64,000 bases of DNA from Gonium pectorale (lineage: Eukaryota > Chlorophyta > Chlorophyceae > Chlamydomonadales > Volvocaceae), in NCBI GenBank assembly GCA_001584585.1, contig LSYV01000002.1, forward strand, positions 4,493,013 through 4,557,012, read 5' to 3'. The notes beneath the pieces are model-generated. The model had not been told where the DNA came from and made no database searches. It worked only from the letters and a program-made list of their open reading frames with translations. The position numbers and the translations under genes are program-made. Positions 47,574 to 58,937 of the stretch are shown here, one piece after another; within the stretch, counting starts at the first letter, position 1, and every line of letters starts with the position of its first letter.

Positions 47574-48137
47574 AGTGCGTTGGTAGCCTTGTATGCGGTG
47601 TTGTAGGTAGGTAATAAGCTGTCTGGTGTAAGAAGAGTCGACTGGATGCTCTGAGCGAGTAGCTGGACTGAAGAATCACGCAGTCGAACCTTCGGGTCGA
47701 TACCGGTAAACGGTGATGACGACAACCGATGTCATGGGCCCCAAACCTCCTCTCCTCCAGTATAGTCAGAGAATGACCAAACTATTAATTGGAGGACTAT
47801 GATTGCGAGAGCACACACCCTGACTCTGTGCACTCGGGCTGTACATCTCAAGCCCTTCCCGAATACGTAAGCTCCAGTGCCTGGCCCTTAGGCTTGCATG
47901 CGACGGCAGTCTAATAGCATTGCCATCAGTCCAACGCCAGGAACATCGCTGTACTCCTCCCCATTTACAAGATATGTGGACAGTTATGAATGGTGTCACA
48001 CTGGCCTCGTGTGCACACTGTATATGGGAATAACAAACTAGTGCGGCTACGACTGTGCGTGTTGCGGCTACGACTGTTGGTTGTGCATGTTGCATGCATA
48101 CCATTGGGTTACGCTCGACAGTCCATCTTTCTTCATA
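47574..48137. other. Spacer between the two LEA-like genes
   Basis: Likely promoter of copy A and 3' flank of copy B. Contains short TA/TG-rich runs and no recognisable gene. Confidence 0.4.
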
Positions 48138-48142
48138 TTACA
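48138..48142 (-). terminator. TGTAA polyadenylation signal of the second LEA-like gene
   Basis: TGTAA on the minus strand about 250 nt beyond the stop at 48394. Confidence 0.5.
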
Positions 48143-48393
48143 GTCATGTGGGGATGGTGCGCTTTTCCAGTGCACCAGTAAAAGAGGGCTTTGCAGCCGC
48201 TGGGAACTGTGGGAAGTGTTTGATGCCCGCATTGCGTCAACCGTCAACTGTCAAATTGCATACCCTAGCCAGCTACGTCGCAGTTGACCGCCGGCATCCA
48301 CGATGGATGCAATGGCGGGCGCATCCCAGCGCAAACCGACTTTTTGACACAGCCAAGCTCAACACGGGAAGCCACAACACGCGTCACAGCGCT

Positions 48394-49877
48394 CTACTCG
48401 GAGCCCTCGCTCTTCTGCTCCTCAGCGCGGTCATGAATGACCTGAGGAAGGGACACGAGAGGCAGCGCGTTGTGAAGGCTTTGCGTATTGCATTTTTGCG
48501 AAGAACAGAAGGCTGCAGTAATAGAGGGGTGCATCTCGGGATCCCGCGGGCGTTAGAAAGCAATGCGTCCGTTTTGGTGCATGGCGTACCGTACAGCGGT
48601 TCACTCCCGTCAGATGTGCTATTACCATGCACTGCCTATGCGTACCGGCTCTGTATGCTGCGGTCACAACCTGCTATCTCTTGCAGCACCTCGGCGGTCC
48701 TCAACAATGGCCGGGATCCACCCCAGCATCGGCATGGGAGTGCAGCCTCGAAGTCCTTGCAGCATACCCTGAGCCGTATACGCACCTGGCCGCCCTGATG
48801 ACCCATCTCCTTGTAGCCTTCGGTGCCCAGCTCCTCCTGTGGGAGTGCGGCAGAGTACGAGCACGTGGCCGGTCAGGGGCTAGCCTGGTTACGTACTGAT
48901 TGCAAAAGCAAGGACGGGCGGTGGGCATGCCAGGACCAGCTGAAGAGGTGGTACAACGGTAAAGAAGTCGGGCAGCAAGCTAAGTGCTCAGGCTTGCCGC
49001 ACGCAATGCAGGCAGGAGTGAGCTTGCGAGCTACCGAGCTCGGTGGCACTAGCCGATGAGCATTTTCCGCCGCTTCCCATCGACTGAAGACCCCATCCTA
49101 CATGGCGTAGGCCGCTCAGCGGCCCTTTGAAAAGACGCACCCAAGTCTTTAGCGCATGTCCCCCAAAGAATCCCCATGTATCCCATCCATCGGCTCACCT
49201 TGCGGATGTTGCCGCCGATGGTGCCGCCCACGCTCTGGCGCTCCTTGCCGCTGAGCTCGTCGAAGTCCTGCGTGGGGGACGGTGTGTGTGGGGAGAGAGG
49301 GGTGCTTGGCCCAAATCGTGTAGTGGCCCACGTCAAGCCGCGAAGCAAACTCCTTCCTCCCCAGGTTTCTCTTTCTCCAAACACGGCAGGTCCCGAGGCC
49401 GTCCCCCGCAATCCCAGTGCGTCATGCAGGCTCGCAAATTGTAAGGCATACTGGCAGTGCTTTGCGGCACGAGCGCCACGAGCTTGTCAACGCTGCCACG
49501 CCCGGATATGGGTCCCGGCGTGCCATTTGGCAGACGACCACACCTTGCCGTACTTCTCCTGGGCGACCCTGCAGCGCAGGACGAGTGCACGAGTGGCGGA
49601 GCGTTAAAAGAGCGGGAAGGAGCGAGAGAATGCTGGAAGGGAGGAACACGGACGGATGGGGTCGTACGGAAGGGGCGCAAGCGCGGCAAGGAGGACCGGG
49701 TCTGGAGTGCTGCCCAGGCAGCCTGTCGTCCTCGGATATAAGGTTACACGTCCGTCAATGCCGGGGGGGGGGCATGGAACGGTCTAGAGGGACCGCAGAC
49801 GACATGGGGTCCCCAGCATAGATTTAGAGCGATGGTGGTTCGCGAACTCACTCGTTCTTCTGCTCCATGCTGGCCAT
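48394..49877 (-). CDS. Group-1 LEA (Em-like, LEA_5) hydrophilin, copy B, 5 exons
   Basis: Predicted 72-residue hydrophilic protein. Exons: 49852-49877 (26 nt), 49544-49568 (25 nt), 49199-49267, 48786-48836, 48394-48441 (including the stop); every phase agrees and each junction has GT-AG ends. The core reads SVGGTIGGNIRK then EELGTEGYKEMGHQGGQ, an almost intact group-1 LEA 20-mer ending in the Gly-Gly characteristic of the family. The C-terminus is acidic and Lys/Glu-rich (DRAEEQKSEGSE). No signal peptide, so cytosolic or nuclear. The protein is almost entirely charged or small residues and should be disordered in water. Exons are tiny relative to introns of 200-350 nt. In plants such genes respond to desiccation and abscisic acid; no such element is demonstrated here. 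Confidence 0.78.
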
Positions 49878-50713
49878 GTTTGGTCTGGGTTGCTGGGAGC
49901 AGTGCAAAGTACTGATTGAGGGTGAGTTTGCGGCGGGTGGGTAGTAAGGATACTACTGAACAGATCGAGGGGCCTTTATGTGGGCGAGAGGTGCTACGGT
50001 TTCCGAGGGGATTGCGTCATTATTCCGTGCGCTAGTGACCCGCGGGTCGGCCGGCCGTGCGGCTGCCTCTGCCGCGTTGGCGTCGGTGCAATCGCAGGTG
50101 CACGCGTCCTCGATGTTGTTCGACTAATGGTGTGCCGGAGGACGTCTGCCGCGGACCGTCGCGAAACAGGAGCCAGCATTGTAGCCCGCGCGCACATACA
50201 TAAGGGTTGCACTATGAGCACAATGTGTCCACCCAGAGCAATGCTATTTATGCTGGGGCACCAACAAAGCCCCCAGAAGCGACCGGCGCTAGACTCACGG
50301 CTATGGGTCGAACTGAAAGGACGCATATCTCCCATTATGTTATTCCTGGGCAGGGTTGCACCAGGCGACGGGTATTTAAGGCATTGTGCGGAATGCAGCT
50401 TGATGGAGGGTCGCCTTGATTTGACAGGTACCTGTCATGAAAGCGACGGTCGATGTGCGGGCCGTCAGGAGCGCTGTCCATCATTTGACAATATCACTTT
50501 TCGTTAAAGGTCCTTCCCCCACGTTCACAGTCACCGCCAATCTCAAAAGAGCTACCCCTCTTCTGACACACGCCACCCAAGTCGCCACCTCATCCTCACC
50601 TGGGCCGCTAAGGCCCCCCATCCTCACCCCGCGCCCCTCCTTAGCAGAACCCCGGAGCTTGCGCCGTATTAGCAAATTAGCCCCTGTAGCACTAAGTGGA
50701 TCCAAGCGAACCA
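49878..50713. other. Divergent intergenic region between LEA copy B and the lamin-tail/fasciclin gene
   Basis: Contains the promoters of both flanking genes. It includes one TGACCCGCGGGTCG palindrome-like motif at 50036-50049. No gene or RNA recognised. Confidence 0.45.
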
Positions 50714-53700
50714 ATGGGAACAGGACCTGACGCAAAGCCCAGGGCGGTGGAGCCACGGGAGCGGCGCCGCGGCACCGTGCGGCCAGTGGGCTGGCGCACT
50801 GCGGGCCTGGTATTGCTATCATCGCTGCTGGTCTCGGGCGCTCTTCGCGCTATGGCGCAGTTCGCGGCATCTGGTGCCGCTGCCGCAAATGCCTCGGCCC
50901 CAGCCGTAAGTGCCTGGCCTCCACGCAAAGCGGCGCCCCGGCGATCTATCGGACCTTATCATTTGTTCCACACACCGCCCTAGGCGCCGCTCCCCGCCCT
51001 TGTGTAGGCTTGCTTGTGCAGCCAACAGAGTTGCGTTCTGCACCGCAAATCTGCTTAGGACCACCAATGCACCGTATGCTTGCAGCAGCCCGGCAGCCGC
51101 CGCCAGTCAACAACGAAGCCGCTTCGAGCCTCCACATCTGCGTATCACAGCTCGTCTGCCCTTCCTCAGCTGCTCACCATAGAACCCTCCATTCATCCAT
51201 CCCTCCCCGCCAGATCGCGGCCCCACTGGTCGTCAGCGACGAGAGCGACATCGACGGCGCGCCCAAGCTGTGCCAGGGCAAGACGCCCGCCAAGGTGGTG
51301 ATCGACCGCGTGGTGGCCTACCCGTCGCCCGAGGGAACGCCCCTCATCGTGCTCCGCAACACTGGCGGCCAGACCGCAAATCTGACCGGCTGGCGCCTCA
51401 CCGACAGCGACACGCGCACCGTGCCGGCCGCCCTCAACCTGGTCATCGGCGCCGCGCCCTGCGACGCCCCGTCCAACTTCACCATCGAGCCCTCGCGCAC
51501 GCTGGTGCTGCGGCCCAAGAACGACAGCAACCCGTGCGGTTTCCCCTTCAGCCTCAGCTTCAGGTGCGGCTCGCAGCCAGCGTGTGAGCGCGGTTAGTTG
51601 AAGTGGGTGCGCTGCGCGCTGCGGCCACGCCTCCAGCGGCTAGGGATGTGAGGGTCGCGGCGTTGCGGCGTTGCGTGCACGCGCGGGGCGATTGAGTTGC
51701 AACGATCCCGCACCATGGGGTGGAATTCAGCAGCAGCCCATCCCCTCGTTGCCGCGCAACCACACCTATTACGTATCCGTGCAATTCCGTGCCTGCATCC
51801 ACGGCTCTGCGCGCCTTGACCCACTCCACTCTCTTGTGTCGACGGGCGCCTGCTGGTCTGTCTGCCTCCCTCCCTTCCTCCCACAGGGACGAGGTGAATC
51901 TGTTCGACCCGAGCGGCAAGCTGGTGGCCACCGCCAAGTGGGCCGACGCGCAGATGGGCACCGCGCTGCACCTGCAGTCGGACGGCTCCTACGCCATCCT
52001 GTCCGAGATGGACGACGTGCTGACCGTGCTGCGGTCCACCGGCAGGCACAAGATCTTCCTGGAGGCGCTGCAGGTGTGGGGTGCGGGGATAAACGGGAGG
52101 GGCGGCGAGGGTGTTGAAGGCGGAGCGAGATGGGAACGGCGGCGGGAACGGCGGCGGGAACGGCGGCGGGAACGGCGGGATGTGTCGAAAGAGAGGGGAC
52201 TGCGGGAAGGGTCTCTTGTTTCTACGACGGGCATTTTAGGAGGAAAGCATCCGATGCACGCGGATGCACGATGGCGGAATATGTCGAGGGAATCGTAGTT
52301 TGAGCACGTGCTCAGGTTGACGATGATGCTATTGCCAGTGTCTCCATGCCTGGCTGTGTGTTGGCAACCCTGTGGATAGCCCAAGTGAGGACACGTGCTG
52401 GTTAGGACACGTGCTGCGTGCCGGCGGTGCGGTGCGGCAGGCCCACCAACCCTGCGGCTCAACGGTGCCCCGCGTCCGCGCAACACCCGCAGAACGCCGG
52501 CATGGACAAGCTGCTGACGGCGGCCTCCGCGCCCGGCTGGCGCATGCCCGAGAAGCCCAAGCCCAAGGAGAAGACCGACGTGGCGCCGCAGTTCCCATGG
52601 TGGTTCGGCTTTGGAGTGGTAAGCGTGCGCTTTGCTGATGGTACATTCCCGCGTGCCTTGGGCCCCGGACACCCCCAACCTTCTGGCCTGACAGTGAAAG
52701 CCGGGACATTGCGACTGTGCAAACGTTGGTGATACATACATGCGCTCGCATGTCAAACGGTGACAACCATCCACCCTGGTGCCACTTCACAGGACCGCTC
52801 GAAGCTTCCCCCGCCGCCTCCGCCGCCGCCTCCGCCGCCCCCGCCGCCGGCTGGCATCCCCGCTGCTGGCCCTTACACTGTAAGGACGCACTCCCTCACT
52901 TCCCTAGATTTCTGTGCCTTTCAACTGCGCCCCTATGTGTTTGGCGTCGATTACCTGCGACTGGTGTGTCCCAGCCGCCCAGACTTGATTCGGCACATGC
53001 TCTCCGCTCGCAGATCCTGGCCCCCACCGACGATTCGTTCGAGGTGCTGCTAGCGCAGCTGGGCAACGGCCGCCGCCTGCCACTGGACATCTTCTTCACG
53101 CTGCCTGAGCTGCCTGACATTTTGCAATACCATATCATTCCCGGAATGTACACCAGCGGTGAGGGCGGCTTGGGTCGCCGCCGTTTCGTCCCACGGCTGG
53201 TCCTGCATGTTGCCCGCATGCAGGCCTGCTTGCAAAGTTAACAAGAATGATGCGGTATATATTGAGCTGCATGTCGTTTCCATCGGACATTGAAGCTGCA
53301 GTGCCGCTGAGCGACCCTTCCTCTCTGCGTCCGGCATGCCTTGCCTGCCCACCCGCCTGCCCGCCATAGAGTACATGTTCAACAACACTCCCATCTGGAC
53401 GGCTCGCGGCGTGGAGGTCATTCCCTTCAACGATCCCTGCATGACGGAGGGCGCCATCATGCTGCACGATAACTGCGTCGACAAGCCCACACCAGGTCGG
53501 CGATGGAACATGGAAGGCCTTCTGGCAGGGGTTGTCATGGCCGACATGACTATGCTAGGACGATCCAACCATCAGATCTTGCATGCGCTTCTGTGAGCGT
53601 CTGAAGAGGGGGCCGCGCTTCCACGTGCAGACAACTACACATGCGAGGACCAGAGGAAGTTCGAGAAGTGCTTCTTCCCCTTTATGACGTCCGCGCTGGC

Positions 53701-54592
53701 GGCTCAGTGGCAGGGCGGCTTCTGCCAGAGGACGTGCGAGCGGTGCAGCTGCGCCGCCGGCAGCGGCGTGCAGTGCAGCAAGGTGAGAGGCAAGCCGATG
53801 TCCCCACTCGGTGCTGGCACGTAAAGCTGCCGTGCTGCCCTCATGTGTGCTTGGGTCTATGCGTATGCTGGATCCGCATCAGCGGCGATGACCCACGGGT
53901 CACCTTACGTCTCCTTACCTCCACAGATACTGGACGCGGACGTATTCGCCTCCAACGGCGTCACGCACTCCATCGGCCGTGTCCTCTTCCCGCCGCCGGT
54001 GTTTTCCAAGGTGTGACGGAGGGAAAGGCAGCTACCGGACGGTATTTGCCCGGCGCACGGGTGTTAATTCAATGTTTGTGGTTTCTGCGTGCGCCGCCCG
54101 CCTTGATGCTTGCAAAGCAAGGACAAAAGTGGCACATGGCTGAGTGCTGGGATCATGGACAACGCCTAACCATTGTGGTGTTCAGATACGTAGGCCTGCT
54201 GTCCCGGCTGTCACGGCACCGTCTCACTGCTGATCTCCGCCCTCACCCGCTGCTCCCAGGCCGACTACGTCAACCTGACCACACCCATCGAGATAACAGC
54301 CACCACGCCCATCAATGCCTCCGCCGTCCCTGCGATGCCGGCGGCGGCCGGTGCGGCCCCAGCGGCAGGCGTTTCCCCCTCCAGCGCCTTTGCTGCCGCG
54401 GCCGCCAACATGGCTGCCTCCACGGCAACCGCCGCCGCTGCCCCGGCTCCGGTGGCGGCCCCGGTCCCCGCCGCCGCTTCAGCGGCCCCAACGGCCCCTG
54501 CGGCGCCTGTGAAGGCCCCCGCACCGGCCCCAGCCAGCGCCCCTGCCCCCGCAGCGGCGCCAGCACCTGCCGTGCAGCAGAGCAGGAAGTAA
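50714..54592 (+). CDS. Membrane-anchored lamin-tail-like / fasciclin (FAS1) chimera with Cys-rich insert, 10 exons
   Basis: Predicted 593 residues. Exons: 50714-50905, 51214-51563, 51887-52073, 52493-52618, 52793-52879, 53014-53158, 53370-53495, 53631-53782, 53927-54010, 54260-54592, all in phase. A basic N-terminus precedes one hydrophobic span (about 30-48), a signal anchor or signal peptide. Residues about 80-240 resemble a lamin-tail domain: KVVIDRVVAYPSPEGTPLIVLRNTG, LTGWRLTD, RTLVLRPKND, DEVNLFDPSGKLV. A fasciclin adhesion domain follows: ALQNAGMDKLLTAA, then GPYTILAPTDDSF, ILQYHIIPGMY and ILDADVFASNGVTHSIGRVL. Two segments interrupt it: about 40 residues including 14 prolines before GPYT, and a Cys-rich module (YTCEDQRKFEKCFFPFM, GGFCQRTCERCSC) before the last strand. 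The C-terminal 100 residues are Ala/Pro-rich. Likely an extracellular matrix or cell-surface protein; function not known. Confidence 0.85.
52132..52179. repeat. 12-nt minisatellite, four copies, in an intron
   Basis: Four tandem copies of GGGAACGGCGGC (the last ending in G) in intron 3 of the lamin-tail/fasciclin gene. Confidence 0.85.
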
Positions 54593-55089
54593 GGTTGCAG
54601 TAGTAGGGTCGAGAGGCGTGAGCAGTTCCGGACTCTCACAGCGTTCAGATTAGACGTCAGGAAGCGATTTGCATGAATGGGTGATGGCCCGAAGCGAGTG
54701 GAGTTATAATTGATATGGGTGAGAGGGAATAGCTCTGAATAACTTGGGATGGGGTTAGCTCGGCTGGCGTGGCGTTGCGGGCAGTGCCTTGCTGCTTCCT
54801 CGCCGACCCATGCCGACCTACCGGCCACCCTCTCGTACCTCTAGTTTCGCGCCGCTTCCCTTGCATGGAGAGTGTCCTCTGCGGCCGCTCCCCTCTCCCC
54901 GCCTATTACCTTCCCCTTATTCCTCCTCCTTCATACTATACGCATCTTAAGCACTACCCACGTCTTTTCTGGCGCTGGGAGGCGGGTTGGAGGTCGGTTG
55001 GAAGGCTGGGACGTGTTGAGTTGAACCAGCCAAACACGACGCAAGCAACTTGGCTACGCAAGCCGTGGCTACCTGACTCGGGAAGCTAC

Positions 55090-55094
55090 TGTAA
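55090..55094 (+). terminator. TGTAA polyadenylation signal of the lamin-tail/fasciclin gene
   Basis: TGTAA on the plus strand about 500 nt after the stop at 54592. Confidence 0.5.
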
Positions 55095-55109
55095 TCATTT
55101 TGCGGTTCA

Positions 55110-55114
55110 TTACA
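55110..55114 (-). terminator. TGTAA polyadenylation signal of the 55411-58427 gene
   Basis: TGTAA on the minus strand about 300 nt past the stop at 55411. It sits 15 bp from the oppositely oriented signal of the convergent gene. Confidence 0.5.
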
Positions 55115-55410
55115 ACTGGACTCTTCGCTCAGTCGCCCATAAATATCCTGATCAGTCTCCAGCAAGGTCATATTGACGCACACGCACAACAGTGCACATG
55201 GCCGTACGGGGACGACATCATCCGGGACCGAGGACATCTCGCAGCTGCCCAACACAACGGCAACCGTTTTGCAGCAGCCTCCTGCCACCTTGTCAATCAC
55301 CGAGCGCCACGCCTCAAGCCATGGTGCGATCGAGAGTCAACGTGCAATATCCGTCCTGCAAAGCTTTTCTTTGTCCTTCCATGCAGGCTCAGGAAGGATG
55401 GATGCGCATT

Positions 55411-58400
55411 CTACAGCGTTGGCGTCGGTGGCATCGGCGTTGTCCGTGCGGTCCCCAATCCACCACCGCCGCCGTTGCGCCGGGCCCGCCCCAGGTCCAG
55501 CACCACGCCCATCCCCGTCTCGTCCCCATCGGGTGACGTCACAACCACGGGCCGCGGCCCCAGCCTGCTGATCCCAAAGCGCGCCAACCCGCCGCCGCCT
55601 CCTGTCCCGCCCGCCCCCGACCCCTGCCAAGCCCCGGACCCAGCGCCCGCCACGTCGCCGCTACCTCCGCCCGCCGAAGCGCCATGCGCAACTGTGCCCG
55701 GGCGTGACGCACCCATGCGGACGTAGCTCAGCGGGCCGGGGGATGCCTGGCCCGCGCCTCCGGGCCCCGGCCAGGGCCCAGCAGCGCCCAGCCTGGCACC
55801 CGGTGTAGGCGGTCCTGCCCGGGTGCTGGCCATGGTGTTCATGCGGCTCATGCCGCCACCGCCACGTGAGGGCTGATTGTGAGGGGAAGCAGCGGAGAGC
55901 GGGATGGGGGATAAGTGCGCGTCAGACTGGGGTCCCGGATGCTGGCTGGGACTGCGGTGCTGCGGGCGCCTGCCAGCTGGAACGATACAGCCCCGGTTCG
56001 CTTGCAAATGTCTACAACGTTCACAACAAATAACGATGGACGATGCTTCCCCTCTGCACACCTGCAGGACTGCGCCTGCGACCCAGCCTATCCGTGTGGA
56101 AGTGTCAGCTCAGGTAGGGCCCGGTTGCAATGTCCCGTCACCCCGCCCTGGCCCTTACCGGCGCGGAGGCCGACATCTCCTCCGCCTCCGCCCGCATCAG
56201 CGCCACGTCCGGCGGTGCCTCGTAGGCCGGCAGCGGCTCCGCCAGCATGATGCACGTGTCGAACACCGACTCGGCGGGCAGCCGGGTGGCGACCGTGCGG
56301 CGCCACTGCTCCTCCACGTCCATCTCGGATGCCTCAAAGTCGGGCAGCGGGGCCAGACCGGGGAGCAGCGCCGTGCGGGAGGGAGAGTCTGGGGGCGGCG
56401 GGGCGGGGCGGGAAGGAACCGGGCTGGGTGGGGCGAGGATTCAGGAAGCAATATCGGCGGAGTGCCGAAGGATGACGGCTGAGGCGGGATCAAGGTTGAT
56501 GCAGATACTATGTAAACCGTAACCAGGTAAGCTTGGATGCCCAGGGACGAGCGGCGCGCCTTGCACCGCTGCAGAGCGGTAAGCCTGCCCACAGCACACT
56601 CACCCGCCGCGGCTGACGAGTCCTCCGTCCCAGCTGCCGCCCCAGCCGTCGCCCCAGCGTCCGTGTCCTCTTTTGCAGCGTCGCTATCCAAGCCCTCCTC
56701 CTTTGCCCTGGCCTTAGCCGCTCTGGCCTCCACCGCCCGCCGCTGCTCCTCCTCCTCCTGCTTCCGCCGCGCCGCCGCCTGCTGCGCTCCCAACACCAGT
56801 CGGTGGCCCTCCGGCAGCAGTGTGGAGAAGCGCAGCAAGTTGGGATCCTCGTGGACCGGGGTGGGAACACGCGGCGGCAGCGAAGGCATTGCCGGCGGCC
56901 GGCGGCGGCTGCTGCTTTGACGCACTGCAGAACAGTAATGCACCGCAGTAAAAACAAGTCGTACGGTATTTCAAAACACGAGCATAATACGGATACAAGG
57001 TGTTATCTGGTAAGGGAGGCATGACAGAGAATCTGTTGGCAACAACCAAGTGCAGATGCCAACTTCAGCTATCGTCTTTGCGGAGGCCTGCACCTTGCTA
57101 GACGTTTGGATTTCCTACGCTACCCAGGTCGCTGCTCCCCACTCCGCCCCCCGCTCGGTTCCGGGCTTTGAGCCACCCACCCTTTTTGGCTCCGCTGGCC
57201 TCCCGCAGCGGCCGCAGGTCGCCCACCACCGTCTGTGCCGTGGGGTCCCCAGTGTTGTACACCATCAGCCGCACGAAGTCGGACAGCTCCGGGTGGCCCG
57301 TCTGGTCCAGCATTACCTGGACGGGTGGATGGAGCGAACACAGGTACGCGGCCCGCAGCGAGGGCGGTAACGGCACACGACAAGCAGCAAGGACCGTTAC
57401 GCAAGGAGCAACAATTGGGGCGAGCAGGCAAGGGCTGAGCGTTCATCATCAGAGGACTCCCCGGCACGGGCCAGCATCACAGCCGCCGAAGATGACCCGC
57501 AGCGCAGCCGCACCAGCAGTTGCTGCAGCTCCTGCTGCCCCATTACGCGGCACAGCGCCCCGAGCCGCTCCGCAGCGGTGGGGTTGGTGATGGCCAGGCA
57601 GTGCAGCTCCGCAGCCCAGGTCTGGATGCGCCGAAGCAAAAGCTCCTCGACCACAGCAGTGCCGGAGAGCACGCCTACGCGCGGGAAAAGAAGGCTCGTG
57701 CCGTGCATGCGGTCATGCCCACGAACCGCTCAAGGAAGCCGGTGCGCAGGTGCGACGAGCAGCGCATTGCGGATCAAGACTCTGACCACCACCACCACCA
57801 TCAACACCATCCACCACCACCACCACCACCATTCTCAGATGCAACATCTTGCGCTAACATCCCTTCGGACCATGCAGCGCCCAGCAAGGCGCGCAGCCAT
57901 GACATTGCCTCCCTCTCCTCTGTCCGCGCTCTCTCGGCGAACCCGGATATAGGCGGGACACGCACAGAACGCCCTTCTGCCGATAGTGTCCCGACCGGCT
58001 CACCCAGGTTGCTCGACCGAATGCTCTTCCACTCGGTCCGCAGCACCTCGACCAACTGCCCGTACAGCCGGTCCGTCAGCTGCGCCTGCGTCAGCTTGCG
58101 TGGCCCGCTGTTGACGCGTGCCGCCGCGGGAGAGCTTCGCACCCCCGGTGAGGGCGCCTGCGAGGAGTTGCGCGAGAGCGCCCCCCGGCCGACGGGGCTG
58201 CCAGCTGTGCTGCGGCCTTGCGTCGGGCTGTTGACGCCATTCGTCCGTGCAGCTCCGAGGGAAGGCCCGAAGGTGGGCGAGGGGAGGTCGGTGGACAAGG
58301 AGCCGCGCAGCGGTGCCAGGGGGGCCAGCCCTCCCGCTCGCTGGTGGAGGGGGGCGCCCGACGGGTGAGCGCTGCCATGCTCAGGGCTGCCGGACCGTGA

Positions 58401-58427
58401 GGTCGCTGTCAAGGGGGGCAGCGCCAT
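55411..58427 (-). CDS. Unrecognised 640-residue protein with helical core and charged coiled-coil-like segment, 6 exons
   Basis: Exons: 58004-58427, 57514-57674, 57181-57316, 56604-56924, 56159-56388, 55411-56061; phases are consistent. The first 110 residues are Ser/Pro/Arg-rich and probably disordered. Residues about 112-240 look like a folded helical domain: LTDRLYGQLVEVLRTEWKSI, VVEELLLRRIQTWAAELHCLA, ERLGALCRVMGQQELQQLL, GHPELSDFVRLMVYNTGDPTAQ. A highly charged stretch follows (AARRKQEEEEQRRAVEARAAKARAKEEG) that could form a coiled coil, then SEMDVEEQWRRTVATRLPAESVFDTC. The last 200 residues are Gly/Pro/Ser-rich. No catalytic motif, signal peptide or membrane span is visible, so a cytoplasmic scaffold or cytoskeletal role is possible but unproven. 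I do not recognise the family. The donor at 57514 was chosen because it keeps the frame; the open frame beyond it is probably intron. Confidence 0.65.
57785..57832. repeat. (CAC/CCA)n trinucleotide repeat in an intron
   Basis: An imperfect run of ACC/CAC triplets within the first intron of the 55411-58427 gene. On the coding strand it is GTG/GGT-rich. Ordinary simple-sequence DNA. Confidence 0.8.
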
Positions 58428-58937
58428 TGAAGCCCCCTACCCTTCGGCTTAAGGGCTACGCTAAGACATCATACTTGGTAACAAACACAGCTTGTAGAAC
58501 TCGGTGGCAGATGCGTGAGCAACATCGACGTCGAATGTAAGAGGTGGAAAACATAAACGTCGATCGTGCAGTGTTTCACCAATGCTTATGTTATCCTCTC
58601 TAGGTCTAAGTTACAAAATTCACTGCGAACCTTGGCTTCTAAGAATCCAAATGAGCGTGATAGATGTGGAATGTTTATGTGGTAGCATCTGCCCAGCATG
58701 CAGGCTCCGTCGCTCTGTACCTGGCTGCAATGGGGCCGGAGGCGCGTGTCATCCCCGGCATGGGAGAAGAAGGGCAGTGGACACGGGAAAAGCAAGTCGA
58801 CACGGGCGAACCAAGTGCCCGAACCAAAATGATGTACGACTGACCGTTACGGTTGAGAAGTCATGCCTTTATTGTGCGTTGTTGTTAGCAGTTTGGCCCC
58901 GAAGCCTAAAAGCTCTCTATCGGAGAGCATTATCTGC
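58428..58937. other. Divergent intergenic region
   Basis: Promoter region of the genes starting at 58427 (-) and 58938 (+). If the upstream in-frame ATG at 58863 is used, the second gene begins 75 nt earlier. No other feature seen. Confidence 0.4.

Noticed and set aside
47640..47720. TCGAACC-like sequence resembling a tRNA B box
   Set aside because: No A box or foldable cloverleaf in the flanks; I found no tRNA in the window.
54265..54828. Minus-strand Ala/Gly-rich frame of 187 codons
   Set aside because: Mirror of the Ala/Pro tail of the fasciclin chimera.
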